Shown here: piece by piece, positions 1 to 8,625 of the stretch
Layout: each line of letters opens with the position of its first letter
How positions within the stretch are numbered: the stretch's first letter is position 1
Source of the DNA: CAZGUG01 sp964625335
GTDB taxonomy: Bacteria > Bacillota > Clostridia > Ch29
Length of the DNA: 48,877 nucleotides
Assembly: GCA_964625335.1 (NCBI GenBank)
Contig: CAZVBE010000017.1
Location: forward strand, 1-48,877
Direction: 5' to 3'
Notes under the pieces: model-generated
The model's input: the letters and a program-made list of their open reading frames with translations, nothing else
Database searches by the model: none
Told to the model about the DNA's origin: nothing
Position numbers and translations under genes: made by a program

Positions 1-8
1 GGTTTAAA

Positions 9-26
9 CAGTGGCAAAAACCACTG
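9..26. other. Small hairpin upstream of copA
   Basis: A perfect 6-bp inverted repeat (CAGTGG / CCACTG) with a 6-base loop lies about 65 bases before the copA start. There is no T-run, so it does not look like a complete terminator. It could be the end of an upstream transcript or an operator. No CsoR- or CopY-type operator was recognised in bases 1-92. Confidence 0.3.
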
Positions 27-92
27 ATAAAGTAACTATACTAATTGTACAAGGAAGGATATAACAACTAAGGACCGACCGGAGGTGTAAAT

Positions 93-2507
93 ATGGAAAA
101 AAGCAGTAACAGCGGTAACACGTTTAGCAAAGTAACCTTTAAAATTTCAGGCATGACCTGTGCGGCCTGTTCCAGCAGGGTGGAGAAGAAACTAAATAAA
201 GTAAAGGGCGTACACAAAGCAGCAGTAAATCTGGCTGTCGAAAAGGCAACGGTGGAATATGAAGGCGCAAAGGTGGGGGCAGGGCATTTGATAGAGGTTA
301 TACGTGATACCGGATACGATGTGGTACTGGACAGGGTGGAGCTAAAGATTAAGGGGATGACCTGTGCCGCCTGCGCTGCAAGGCTGGAAAAAGCCCTGAA
401 CAGGCTGGACGGCGTTGTGAAGGCTGCCATAAACTTTGCCATGGAAACCGCATCAGTGGAGTACAATTCTTCACAGGTAACGGTGAAGGAAATGATAAAG
501 GCTGTTCAAAGGGCGGGGTATGACGCTGAAGAAAAAACAAGGGTAGACCGGGACGTTGAAAGACACGAGCGGGAAAAGGAGGTAAGGCAGATTAGGGGCC
601 TTTTTACGATGTCGGCGGTTCTTTCATTCCCGTTGGTTGCAGCTATGATATTACATTTGATAGGAAGGCCGATAGATATACTCCATAATCCGTGGGTGCA
701 GCTATTATTGGCAACACCGGTGCAGTTTGTGGTAGGCTACAGGTTTTACAAGGGTGCCTATCACGCCCTAAGGGGTGGTGGTGCCAACATGGACGTGCTG
801 GTATCGATAGGAACCTCAGCGGCTTATTTGTACAGTGTATACAATGGATTTATAGCAGGGGATACAATGAACCTCTACTTTGAGGCATCCGCCGTTATTA
901 TTACCCTAATAATGCTGGGCAAATATCTTGAAGCGGTAGCTAAGGGCAAGACCTCGGAGGCTATAAAGAAGCTTATGGGACTTGGGGCGAAAACCGCAAG
1001 GGTCATAAGGGACGGCGGGGAGGCCGACATTCCGGTGGAAGATGTGGTTATAGGGGATATTGTGGTTGTAAGGCCGGGCGAGAAGATTCCCGTTGACGGT
1101 GAGATGGTGGAAGGCCGGTCATCGGTGGACGAATCAATGCTGACCGGTGAGAGCATTCCGGTCGAGAAAAACCCCGGCGATACGGTTATAGGCGCTACCA
1201 TAAACAAGACCGGTTCCTTTAAGTTCAGGGCTACAAAGGTAGGAAGGGATACTGTGCTTTCACAGATAGTCAAAATGGTGGAGGAAGCCCAGGGCTCCAA
1301 AGCCCCGATCCAGAAGATGGCGGACAGGATATCGGGAGTTTTTGTTCCGGTAGTGATGGTTATTGCGTCTGTCTCGCTGCTACTGTGGTGGCTGGCCGGC
1401 AAAAACCTTAACGCAGGGATAATAAATGCGGTGGCGGTTTTGGTGATAGCGTGCCCCTGCGCCCTCGGGCTTGCGACTCCAACCTCTGTTATGGTGGGGA
1501 CCGGAAAGGGGGCAGAGAACGGGATACTGATAAAGGGCGGCGAATACCTGCAAAGGGCTCATCAGATTGATGCTTTGATACTGGACAAGACAGGCACCAT
1601 AACAAAGGGCCAGCCCGAGCTTACCGATGTTATAAGTATAGGGGGACTTCAGGAAGAAAAGGTCTTACGGTATGCTGCCATAACCGAGAGGGGCTCGGAA
1701 CACCCTTTAGGAGAAGCAATAGTAAAAGGGGCCAGGGACAGGAATATAAAACTGACGGATGCCCAGTCGTTTGAAGCGGTACCGGGACACGGGGTAATGG
1801 CGGAAATAGACGGCAATACAATACTTCTTGGAAACAGAAGGCTGATGCAGCGGGAGGGTATAGGCCTTGACAAGGTTGAAGGAGAATTGGAAAGGCTTGA
1901 GTCCGAGGGGAAAACAGCTATGCTTATGGCGGTGGAAGGCAGACTTTCAGGAATACTGGCGGTAGCCGACACCGTTAAAGAAAGCTCGGACAGGGCTGTG
2001 AAGGAACTTAAAGGCATGGGAATAGATATTTACATGATAACAGGGGATAATAAAACCACGGCAATGGCTATAGCAAAGCAGGTGGGTATTGAAAACGTGC
2101 TTGCAGAGGTGCTTCCTGAGCACAAGGCCGAGGAGGTTATGAAGCTTATTAAGGCGGGTAAGGTTACCGGAATGGTGGGGGACGGAATTAACGATGCCCC
2201 TGCCCTTGCTGCCGCTGATGTCGGTTTTGCCATAGGAACCGGGACCGATGTTGCCATGGAAGCGGCGGACATTACACTGATGGGCGGAGACCTGATGGGT
2301 ATTGTACTGGCAGTACGCTTAAGCCGGGCAACCATGAGGAACATAAAGCAAAATCTTTTCTGGGCATTTATTTACAATGCAGTGGGCATACCCTTTGCTG
2401 CCCTTGGTTTTTTAAGTCCTGTTATTGCCGGTGCCGCCATGGCCTTCAGCTCGGTATCGGTTGTTACTAATGCTCTAAGGCTTAAAAGGGTTAAGCTGGC
2501 AAGGTAA
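93..2507 (+). CDS. copA: Copper-exporting P1B-type ATPase CopA
   Basis: An ATP-driven membrane pump that moves Cu(I) out of the cytoplasm, 804 residues, a normal length for CopA with two metal-binding domains. Two N-terminal heavy-metal-associated domains carry GMTCAAC motifs (Cys23/Cys26 and Cys91/Cys94). The intramembrane metal site CPC is at residues 454-456, and the phosphorylated Asp is in DKTGT (Asp498). A GDGIND hinge motif and C-terminal membrane helices follow. The start is set by GGAGG at 81-85, seven bases before ATG. A CopZ chaperone gene follows 29 bases downstream, which supports copper rather than cadmium or zinc as substrate. No CsoR or CopY regulator gene is visible in the window. 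The family assignment is firm; the metal is inferred from the CPC motif and the context. Confidence 0.96.
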   Translation: MEKSSNSGNTFSKVTFKISGMTCAACSSRVEKKLNKVKGVHKAAVNLAVEKATVEYEGAKVGAGHLIEVIRDTGYDVVLDRVELKIKGMTCAACAARLEKALNRLDGVVKAAINFAMETASVEYNSSQVTVKEMIKAVQRAGYDAEEKTRVDRDVERHEREKEVRQIRGLFTMSAVLSFPLVAAMILHLIGRPIDILHNPWVQLLLATPVQFVVGYRFYKGAYHALRGGGANMDVLVSIGTSAAYLYSVYNGFIAGDTMNLYFEASAVIITLIMLGKYLEAVAKGKTSEAIKKLMGLGAKTARVIRDGGEADIPVEDVVIGDIVVVRPGEKIPVDGEMVEGRSSVDESMLTGESIPVEKNPGDTVIGATINKTGSFKFRATKVGRDTVLSQIVKMVEEAQGSKAPIQKMADRISGVFVPVVMVIASVSLLLWWLAGKNLNAGIINAVAVLVIACPCALGLATPTSVMVGTGKGAENGILIKGGEYLQRAHQIDALILDKTGTITKGQPELTDVISIGGLQEEKVLRYAAITERGSEHPLGEAIVKGARDRNIKLTDAQSFEAVPGHGVMAEIDGNTILLGNRRLMQREGIGLDKVEGELERLESEGKTAMLMAVEGRLSGILAVADTVKESSDRAVKELKGMGIDIYMITGDNKTTAMAIAKQVGIENVLAEVLPEHKAEEVMKLIKAGKVTGMVGDGINDAPALAAADVGFAIGTGTDVAMEAADITLMGGDLMGIVLAVRLSRATMRNIKQNLFWAFIYNAVGIPFAALGFLSPVIAGAAMAFSSVSVVTNALRLKRVKLAR

Positions 2508-2536
2508 GCATTACCCTGTTGGGAAGGAGGGATGGC

Positions 2537-2740
2537 ATGAAGACAAGTACGCTGAATGTGAACGGTATGAGCTGTAATCACTGTATAACGGCAATAAAAA
2601 AGACAGTGGGAGCAATCCAGGGCGTGGAAAGCGTTGATGTGAACCTGAACGGTGGCACGGTTTCGGTGCAGCATGGGGAGGGGGTAAACGAAGAACAGCT
2701 CAAAGAAGCAATCCAGGGCGCAGGATATGATGTCAGGTAA
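2537..2740 (+). CDS. copZ: Copper chaperone CopZ (heavy-metal-associated domain)
   Basis: A single heavy-metal-associated domain of 67 residues with the metal-binding motif GMSCNHC near the N-terminus (Cys13, Cys16). Such proteins carry Cu(I) in the cytosol and deliver it to CopA. A TTG 18 bases upstream is in frame but falls inside the ribosome binding site. The GGAAGGAGG at 2522-2530 fits the ATG at 2537. It is co-oriented with copA and separated by 29 bases, so the two are very probably one transcript, ended by the terminator at 2755-2809. Confidence 0.93.
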   Translation: MKTSTLNVNGMSCNHCITAIKKTVGAIQGVESVDVNLNGGTVSVQHGEGVNEEQLKEAIQGAGYDVR

Positions 2741-2754
2741 TACAAATTTTAATG

Positions 2755-2809
2755 AGCTTTATGGAAATCAACTTATGCGTAAATGTTGTTTTTCCATAGA
2801 GCTTTTTTA
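2755..2809 (+). terminator. Rho-independent terminator after copZ
   Basis: A 13-bp stem with one G-U pair (2755-2767 with 2791-2803) is followed by a run of six T (2803-2808). It sits 14 bases after the copZ stop and closes the copA-copZ unit. Confidence 0.85.
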
Positions 2810-2837
2810 TTAATATTTACAACTGGGGACTATTTAT

Positions 2838-2870
2838 AACAAAAAGAACCGTCCCTATTGTTTCCCTATT
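2838..2870 (-). repeat. REP-like hairpin element, copy 1
   Basis: Read on the minus strand, the core AGGGACGGTTCT is enclosed by outer arms AACAA and TTGTT (2838-2842 / 2858-2862). The left arm plus core start is partly duplicated (2863-2870). The other clear copies at 7947-8026, 8499-8554 and 29369-29400 share the core but have different outer arms. It lies between copZ and the tetR promoter and is non-coding. Confidence 0.6.
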
Positions 2871-2898
2871 TTGGAAAAAATATTTTGGCTTTTGTATG

Positions 2899-2912
2899 TG
2901 ACAAGGTTGTCA
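2899..2912. promoter_or_regulatory. Candidate TetR operator over the -35 box
   Basis: The 14-bp inverted repeat TGACAAGGTTGTCA has perfect 6-base arms. Its right half contains TTGTCA (2907-2912), which could serve as the -35 box of a promoter with a 17-base spacer and -10 TAATAT (2930-2935). It lies just upstream of the TetR-type gene, the usual place for an autoregulatory operator. The assignment is inferred from position and symmetry. Confidence 0.5.
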
Positions 2913-2964
2913 TTTTATGTGAGGTGTGCTAATATGATATTAATGGAAAACAGGAGATGATGGT

Positions 2965-3570
2965 ATGCCGAAGGACACCTTTTTCAATCTGAACGAAGCC
3001 AAAAAACAAAGAATATTCGATGCTGCCGTGGATGAGTTTTCCCAAAGGCGTTTCAGCGAAGCGTCGATAAACCAGGTGGTGAAAAACGCTGAAATATCCA
3101 GGGGCAGCTTTTATCAGTATTTCAAAGACAAAGAGGACCTGTACCTCTACGTGCTAAAGCAAATTGGAAAGGAAAAAATGGATATAATAAGCCGTGTCGG
3201 GGAATTGAAACCGGATGCCGATTTTTTTGAAGGTTTTATGTATATGTTCAGGTCTGCCATGGAATGGAGCAGGACCAAACCCAGGTATTATAAAATAGGT
3301 ATGCTGATGGAGACGGATGACAGCCGTTTTATCTCAGAACTTCGCAAAACACTGCCGGAGGCCTTTGAGATACTGGGTGGCCTTATCAGGAGGGATATGA
3401 ACCTTGGGCGGATAAGGCCGGATATCGATCCGGCTTTGGTGGTGGAAATAATCTATACACTGAATCTGCATCTTGTATTTCAGTATTTTAAGGTTGATGA
3501 TAAGGATGAATTGGAGAAAAAGGTAAGTGAAATCATCGGAATTTTAAAGCATGGAATTGTAAACAAATGA
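2965..3570 (+). CDS. TetR/AcrR family transcriptional regulator
   Basis: A 201-residue protein with an N-terminal TetR-type helix-turn-helix (about residues 10-55, including the recognition-helix stretch ISRGSFYQYFKDKEDLY) and a helical C-terminal ligand/dimer domain. TetR proteins normally repress neighbouring efflux genes until a ligand binds. The gene lies 65 bases before an ABC efflux operon on the same strand, so it most likely controls that operon and itself through the palindrome at 2899-2912. The ligand cannot be deduced. Confidence 0.92.
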   Translation: MPKDTFFNLNEAKKQRIFDAAVDEFSQRRFSEASINQVVKNAEISRGSFYQYFKDKEDLYLYVLKQIGKEKMDIISRVGELKPDADFFEGFMYMFRSAMEWSRTKPRYYKIGMLMETDDSRFISELRKTLPEAFEILGGLIRRDMNLGRIRPDIDPALVVEIIYTLNLHLVFQYFKVDDKDELEKKVSEIIGILKHGIVNK

Positions 3571-3635
3571 GGCGGCTTTTCCAAATGGGAGGGTTGGTTA
3601 TTACTGTTGTATTAATGCTGTAGGGGGAGATTTGT

Positions 3636-4343
3636 ATGGAAAGGGTACTGATAAGAACCGAAGATCTAAGCAAGATATACCATATGGGCGAAGTATCGGT
3701 GGAAGCCCTGAGGGATGCTAACCTGGAAATATATAAAGGCGAGTTTGTAGTAATTCTGGGGCCCAGCGGCTCAGGGAAAAGCACCCTGCTAAATATAATA
3801 GGAGGCATGGATACGCCTACCCTTGGCAAGGCTATCTTTAAGGGAGAAGAGCTGGGCGACCTTGACGACAACGGCCTTACAAGGTACAGAAGGGAAAATA
3901 TAGGCTTTATATTTCAGTTCTATAACCTGCTTCCCAACCTGACGGCGAGGGAGAACGTGGAACTGGTTACCGATATGAGCAGTGATACCCTGGACGTGAT
4001 GGAGGTACTTGACAAGGTTGGCCTGAAAGATAGGGCAGACCATTTTCCGTCTCAGTTAAGCGGCGGCGAGCAGCAGCGGGTGGCGGTAGCAAGGGCGGTG
4101 GCCAAAAACCCCGAGATGCTTTTGTGCGATGAGCCCACAGGGGCGCTGGACAATACCACCGGCAGGGTGGTGCTGAGGGTGTTAAAGGAAATTAACGAAA
4201 GTTTGGGCAAAACCGTGTTGGTTATAACCCATAACGCCGCCATAGCCGAAATGGCAGACCGGGTGCTGTACTTAAGCAACGGCAGGATAGCAAATATTCG
4301 GACTATAGAAAATCCCATTGACCCCGAAAGGATTGAGTGGTAG
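3636..4343 (+). CDS. ABC transporter ATP-binding protein (MacB/LolD-type)
   Basis: A 235-residue nucleotide-binding subunit. Walker A (GPSGSGKST), the Q-loop region, the signature LSGGEQQRVA and Walker B with DEPTGALD are all present. It belongs to the LolD/MacB/FtsE group that powers FtsX-type permeases. The start follows a GGGGGAG ribosome site. The stop codon overlaps the likely GTG start of the permease gene (TAGTG), indicating translational coupling. With the permease and membrane fusion protein it forms a three-component export or extrusion system. Confidence 0.94.
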   Translation: MERVLIRTEDLSKIYHMGEVSVEALRDANLEIYKGEFVVILGPSGSGKSTLLNIIGGMDTPTLGKAIFKGEELGDLDDNGLTRYRRENIGFIFQFYNLLPNLTARENVELVTDMSSDTLDVMEVLDKVGLKDRADHFPSQLSGGEQQRVAVARAVAKNPEMLLCDEPTGALDNTTGRVVLRVLKEINESLGKTVLVITHNAAIAEMADRVLYLSNGRIANIRTIENPIDPERIEW

Positions 4344-6706
4344 TGAATAAGCTCATGTTAATGACCCTCAGGGATATAAAGAGCAACAAGGGGCAGTACA
4401 TTGCGGTTTTACTGGTGGTTGTTATAGGTATAACCATGTATAATGCAACTCTCATGTCCTATGAAAACCTGAGCCATTCAGTCGAATACTATTATGAAGA
4501 ATACAGGCTTCCCCACCTGTTTGTAAAGCTTAACAAATCTTCCGAGAGCATAGTTTCAGCAGCGGAGCGGATTGACGGGGTGGCTGCCGCTCAGGGGAGG
4601 CTGGTTCTGGATGTACCAATGGAAATATCCGGTTATGAAGGAAAGATACAGGCAAGGGTTGTGTCGGTACCAAAATCCAATGACGATGCCCTGAACAGGC
4701 TGTATATAGATGAAGGCAGGTACGTATCCGGCGACTACCGGGACACGGCCCTTGTGGAAAAGCTGTTTATGGAAGCCCACGGCCTGGAGACAGGAAGCAC
4801 TCTATACCCGATAATAAACGGTAAAAGGATAGAGCTTGAGGCGGCGGGAAAGGCGGTCAGCCCGGAGTATATTTACCCGATCCCTTCGGCCAGAGAGCTA
4901 ATGCCGGACTATGAAAGGTTTACAATTCTGTACCTTGAACACGGATTTATGCAGCAGCTCTTCGGGTACGAGGGCGTGGTCAACGAGGTGGTAGTGCAGC
5001 TAAAGGACGAAGCCTATACCGAAGAGGTTAAAAAGGAACTGGAATATACGTTTAAGCATTATGGACTGATATCCGTTGGCGAAAGGGAAGACCAGGCGAG
5101 CTATATGATGATGGACAATGAGCTGATGGGCCTGGAGTCAATGGGTTATTCCTACCCGATGATTTTCCTCATTATAGGTTCAATTGTTATTTATATGCTG
5201 CTTTTAAGGCTGGTGGACAACCAGCGGAGTCAGATTGGGGTACTTATGGCCCTTGGATTTACTAAGAGGTCGATATTGTTTCACTACTTGGGTTATGCAC
5301 TGTTTGTGGGATTTACCGGTTCGATACTGGGGGGCCTTTTGGGTATGTGGCTTGGCGGGAGCCTTACCCGGTACTATCTGGTGTTTTTTAATATACCGGT
5401 ACTGCAGATAAGGACCTCCCTGGGAGTTTTGGCCGCCGGTATTTTGATGAGTGTTGGCTTTTGCGGTATAGCAGGATATAATGCTGCAAAAAGGGTATTA
5501 AGGATTGCGCCGGCGGAGGCCATGAGACCGGTGGCTCCCGTTGAGGGTAAGAAGTGGTGGGGAGAAAGGCTGCTGCCTTTTCTGGCAGGTCTTAGGATAT
5601 CCTGGCGGCTGACCTTCCGTAACATGTGGAGGAACAAAAAAAGAACGCTGTTTACTATATTTGCAATAGCCATGACGGTAGGGATCATGATATCCATACT
5701 TATGCTGCTGGATTCGGTGGACCTTCTTTTTGACAAGGCCTTTGGAGATTCGTTATCCTACGATTATAAGGTGACGTTTACCGCCGATATGCACCAGGAT
5801 ATTGTAAATGACCTCATGGAATTCAGGGAAGTCACCTATGCGGAGCCGATGGCCGAATACCCTTTCAGGATGACAAACGGATGGAGACAGAAGGAAACAG
5901 TAGTAGAAGGTATTAGGCAGAAATCGGACATTTACAGGCTTTCCGACCTGAACGGCAACAGGGCGGACGTCCCGGGTGAGGGCATCCTGTTAACCGAGGG
6001 GCTCGCCAAATCACTGGGAGTAAAGGTAGGCGATACTATTAGCATGGAGGCTCTCTACAAGCCGGGGACAGAGCATCAGGTCACCGTAAAAGGGCTGGTG
6101 GAGCAGTATATGGGCGGCAGCGGCTTTATGGAAGTCGGGGCGTTAAACCGTGCAATGAAGGAGGGCTCAACTATCAGCAGTGCCCTCATAAAGGTGAGAT
6201 ATGGCAGCGAAAGCTTTATTAAGGAACTGGAAGGTATGCCCTATGTCCAGAGCGTGAAAGAACCGGACGATATGGTAAAACAGTATTATGAATATATGGA
6301 CCTGATGTATGCAATGATTGGAGTTATAATAACCATGAGCTGTATAATGGGATTTGCAATTATTTATAACACTACAACCATAAGCATAATGGAGAGGCGG
6401 CGCGAATTAGCTTCCTTACGAATTATGGGTTTTAGCAACAAACAGGTGTCAGAGCTGATATTCAACGAAAATACGGCGGTCAGCATATTGGGGCTTGTGG
6501 TTGGAATGCCCCTCGGCAGGGCAATAGGAGCACAGATAATAGCTTTTTACCCGGAAGATGTTATGAGCCTGCCGCTGGTGGTATTCCCCAAGACCTATGT
6601 TTTGGCGGCGATTACCGTTGCTTTGTTTGTGGTACTGGCTCAGCTTGCGAACATGAGAAGGATTTCGAGGATGGACCTGGTAGAGGTCATGAAGAGTAGA
6701 GAATAG
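4343..6706 (+). CDS. FtsX-like ABC transporter permease
   Basis: About 787 residues, with an N-terminal transmembrane helix, a large extracytoplasmic region, two FtsX-type groups of membrane helices (about residues 275-400 and 660-780) and an internal helix near residue 445. This is the duplicated FtsX/MacB-like permease layout of Gram-positive bacteria. The start is uncertain: GTG at 4343 overlaps the preceding stop and is well spaced from GAAAGGA, but GTG at 4337 is also in frame. It works with the upstream ATPase and downstream fusion protein; the substrate is unknown. Confidence 0.9.
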   Translation: MNKLMLMTLRDIKSNKGQYIAVLLVVVIGITMYNATLMSYENLSHSVEYYYEEYRLPHLFVKLNKSSESIVSAAERIDGVAAAQGRLVLDVPMEISGYEGKIQARVVSVPKSNDDALNRLYIDEGRYVSGDYRDTALVEKLFMEAHGLETGSTLYPIINGKRIELEAAGKAVSPEYIYPIPSARELMPDYERFTILYLEHGFMQQLFGYEGVVNEVVVQLKDEAYTEEVKKELEYTFKHYGLISVGEREDQASYMMMDNELMGLESMGYSYPMIFLIIGSIVIYMLLLRLVDNQRSQIGVLMALGFTKRSILFHYLGYALFVGFTGSILGGLLGMWLGGSLTRYYLVFFNIPVLQIRTSLGVLAAGILMSVGFCGIAGYNAAKRVLRIAPAEAMRPVAPVEGKKWWGERLLPFLAGLRISWRLTFRNMWRNKKRTLFTIFAIAMTVGIMISILMLLDSVDLLFDKAFGDSLSYDYKVTFTADMHQDIVNDLMEFREVTYAEPMAEYPFRMTNGWRQKETVVEGIRQKSDIYRLSDLNGNRADVPGEGILLTEGLAKSLGVKVGDTISMEALYKPGTEHQVTVKGLVEQYMGGSGFMEVGALNRAMKEGSTISSALIKVRYGSESFIKELEGMPYVQSVKEPDDMVKQYYEYMDLMYAMIGVIITMSCIMGFAIIYNTTTISIMERRRELASLRIMGFSNKQVSELIFNENTAVSILGLVVGMPLGRAIGAQIIAFYPEDVMSLPLVVFPKTYVLAAITVALFVVLAQLANMRRISRMDLVEVMKSRE

Positions 6707-6717
6707 GGGGTCGTTTT

Positions 6718-7956
6718 ATGAAGGTCAGGGCTGTTGGAAAAATCAAAGAAATAATAAAAAAGAAGAAAAAGTTATTCTGGATAGGGATACTGGTTATTGT
6801 TCTCATATCATCTTTTTTGCTGAAAAGCATGGGGAGTGCGGTGGAGGTGGATACCGCTTTGCCGGTGCGCGGGGATATCAGAAATATAGTGGAGCAGACC
6901 GGAGATATCGAGGCTGCGGAGAAGCAGGATATATATGCTGTATACGGAGGCCGTATAAAGAGGATACCGGTGGAGGTGGGCCAAACCGTCAAAGAGGGAG
7001 AAATACTGATAGAATTTGACCTCGATGAACTGAACATAAGGCTTGGCCAGGCCGAAGCGCAGCTTGCGCTGGCCGAGGGAAGTGCCGTAACCGGGGCTGA
7101 AGTTTCGGCGGCCTTGGCCGCCTTTGAGGGAGCCGCTGTTGAAAGGGACAGGGCTAAGGAGAACCTTGAAAGTGCTGCATCTCTCTTTGATATGGGGGCG
7201 ATGAGCGAGCTTGATTATCAGCAGGCAAGGGACGCCTACGAGCTTTCCGAGCTCCAGCTAAACGCTGCTGTTGCGGCCTTGGAGGCAGCCAAGAAAGGCG
7301 GGACAGCCAACCAGGCTTCGATGGCAGCGGCGAGGGCAGAGGTTTCGCTTATCCAGCGTCAGATTGAGGAGGGAAGGCCGGTTTCAAATATGGAAGGTGT
7401 TGTGCTTGATATCGGGTTTGAGGAAGGCATGACGGTGCCCCCCGGCAGTCTGGTTATGAGGGTTGGAGACCCGGGCAGTATGCAGGCAAGGTGTATGTTT
7501 CTTGCCGGCGAAGCGGTTGACATTAATGAAGGGGATAATGTCCTGATTAGCGGGGACATTCTTGACAAAGAGGTGCTTAACGGAAGGGTAAAAAAAGTAT
7601 TTCCCCAGGCAGTTAAAGTATTGTCCCAGCTTGGGGTAGAGCAACAGCGGGTGCCTGTTGAGATAGAGTTCCTCGAAAGCCATCAAAGCCTTAAGCCGGG
7701 GTTTAGCGTGGATGTAGAGGTAATAACCGGGGAAGCCAAGAACGCGCTTATGGTACCAAGGGACGCTGTGTTTGAGATGGACGAAAAAGACTATGTTTTC
7801 GTCGTGGATGGCGGAAAGGCAGTGCTTAAAGAAGTAAGTACCGGTATAGAGAACAAGGACTGGGCGCAGATTATTGAAGGGTTAAGTGAAGAAGACATAG
7901 TAATAGTCGACCCGCCCAATGAAATCCAGGAAGGGGTTCCCATAAAGGAAGCATAG
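6718..7956 (+). CDS. HlyD/MacA-type membrane fusion (adaptor) protein
   Basis: A 412-residue periplasmic-adaptor-type protein with one N-terminal membrane helix (about residues 20-38), a biotinyl-lipoyl-like half (about 70-105), an alpha-helical hairpin rich in Ala and Glu (about 105-215) and a beta-barrel region. It would link the FtsX-type permease to the outside in this three-gene efflux unit. ATG follows the permease stop by 11 bases with a GGGGG ribosome site. The last codons and the TAG stop fall inside a repeat element (7947-8026), so the C-terminus (KEA) is partly repeat-derived. Confidence 0.9.
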   Translation: MKVRAVGKIKEIIKKKKKLFWIGILVIVLISSFLLKSMGSAVEVDTALPVRGDIRNIVEQTGDIEAAEKQDIYAVYGGRIKRIPVEVGQTVKEGEILIEFDLDELNIRLGQAEAQLALAEGSAVTGAEVSAALAAFEGAAVERDRAKENLESAASLFDMGAMSELDYQQARDAYELSELQLNAAVAALEAAKKGGTANQASMAAARAEVSLIQRQIEEGRPVSNMEGVVLDIGFEEGMTVPPGSLVMRVGDPGSMQARCMFLAGEAVDINEGDNVLISGDILDKEVLNGRVKKVFPQAVKVLSQLGVEQQRVPVEIEFLESHQSLKPGFSVDVEVITGEAKNALMVPRDAVFEMDEKDYVFVVDGGKAVLKEVSTGIENKDWAQIIEGLSEEDIVIVDPPNEIQEGVPIKEA

Positions 7957-8026
7957 GAAGCAGAAGAAGCAGAAGAAGCAGAAGCATAGGGAAGCATAGG
8001 AAGCATAGGGACGGTTCTCTTGCTTC
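7947..8026 (+). repeat. REP-like hairpin element, copy 2, with iterated left arm
   Basis: Several short direct repeats of GAAGCATAGG- and AGAAGC-type units run into AGGGACGGTTCTCTTG and a closing GCTTC arm. GAAGC and GCTTC form the outer stem, and GGGA with TCTC can form an inner stem around a CGGT loop. The left arm is repeated many times and the right arm occurs once. The element begins inside the preceding coding sequence and supplies its stop codon. Confidence 0.65.
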
Positions 8027-8051
8027 AGTTTTACGAATTGGAGTTGGTTTT

Positions 8052-8420
8052 ATGGCATTAAATGAAACTGTACGCTGGATAGCGGTAATCGCTTTGTTAT
8101 TCGTTGTATATTATGTAACATCCATTGTTACCCTTAAGAGAAATATATTAAAGGTAGTCAGGATTTTTGAAAATAAAAACGCCCTGTCTGACAAATTAGC
8201 AATAAGCAGCGAGAATCTTGGTATCAGAAAGCAGGCTTTTCTTGAACGAGCCATAAAAAAACGTGATAATAAAATACATGCCTTGCAATTTTTGATTAAC
8301 GCAGGGCTGGTCATAGTAACCTCAGACGGGAGATGTTATCTTAATAAAAAGAAAATGGCTATATTTCGCCGGGATGGAAACGTTATAGTACGCTTCATTA
8401 TCCCACCCTTAAATGATTGA
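8052..8420 (+). CDS. Hypothetical membrane-anchored protein
   Basis: 122 residues, family not recognised. Residues 8-27 form one hydrophobic helix, followed by a basic, mostly helical cytosolic part. A short strand-turn-strand segment near residues 85-110 resembles the wing of a winged-helix fold, but this is only an impression. ATG follows GGAG with suitable spacing. It is flanked on both sides by oppositely oriented copies of the same hairpin element (7947-8026 and 8499-8554). Confidence 0.6.
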   Translation: MALNETVRWIAVIALLFVVYYVTSIVTLKRNILKVVRIFENKNALSDKLAISSENLGIRKQAFLERAIKKRDNKIHALQFLINAGLVIVTSDGRCYLNKKKMAIFRRDGNVIVRFIIPPLND

Positions 8421-8498
8421 TTCTATTGTTAACGCGATAAAAGTGTTAAGCTTGGGACTGCCGGTTTTCCTTATTAATCGGTAAAATCCGTCTCCTTA

Positions 8499-8554
8499 GG
8501 AAGCAAGGGGATCGTCCCTGCGCTTCCTGTGCTTCCCTGCGCTTCCTGTGCTTC
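8499..8554 (-). repeat. REP-like hairpin element, copy 3, inverted relative to copy 2
   Basis: On the minus strand, direct repeats of GGAAGCACAG and GGAAGCGCAG lead into AGGGACGATCCCCTTG and a closing GCTTCC arm. The outer stem is GGAAGC/GCTTCC and the inner stem AGGG/CCCT. It lies in inverted orientation to copy 2, with the 122-residue gene between them. Confidence 0.65.
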
Positions 8555-8625
8555 TTTTCATTATGAGTGAATAAAAGCTGTCTTGAGGCATAAACTGTTA
8601 GAAGTAGTATCCCGGAGGGATGGAT

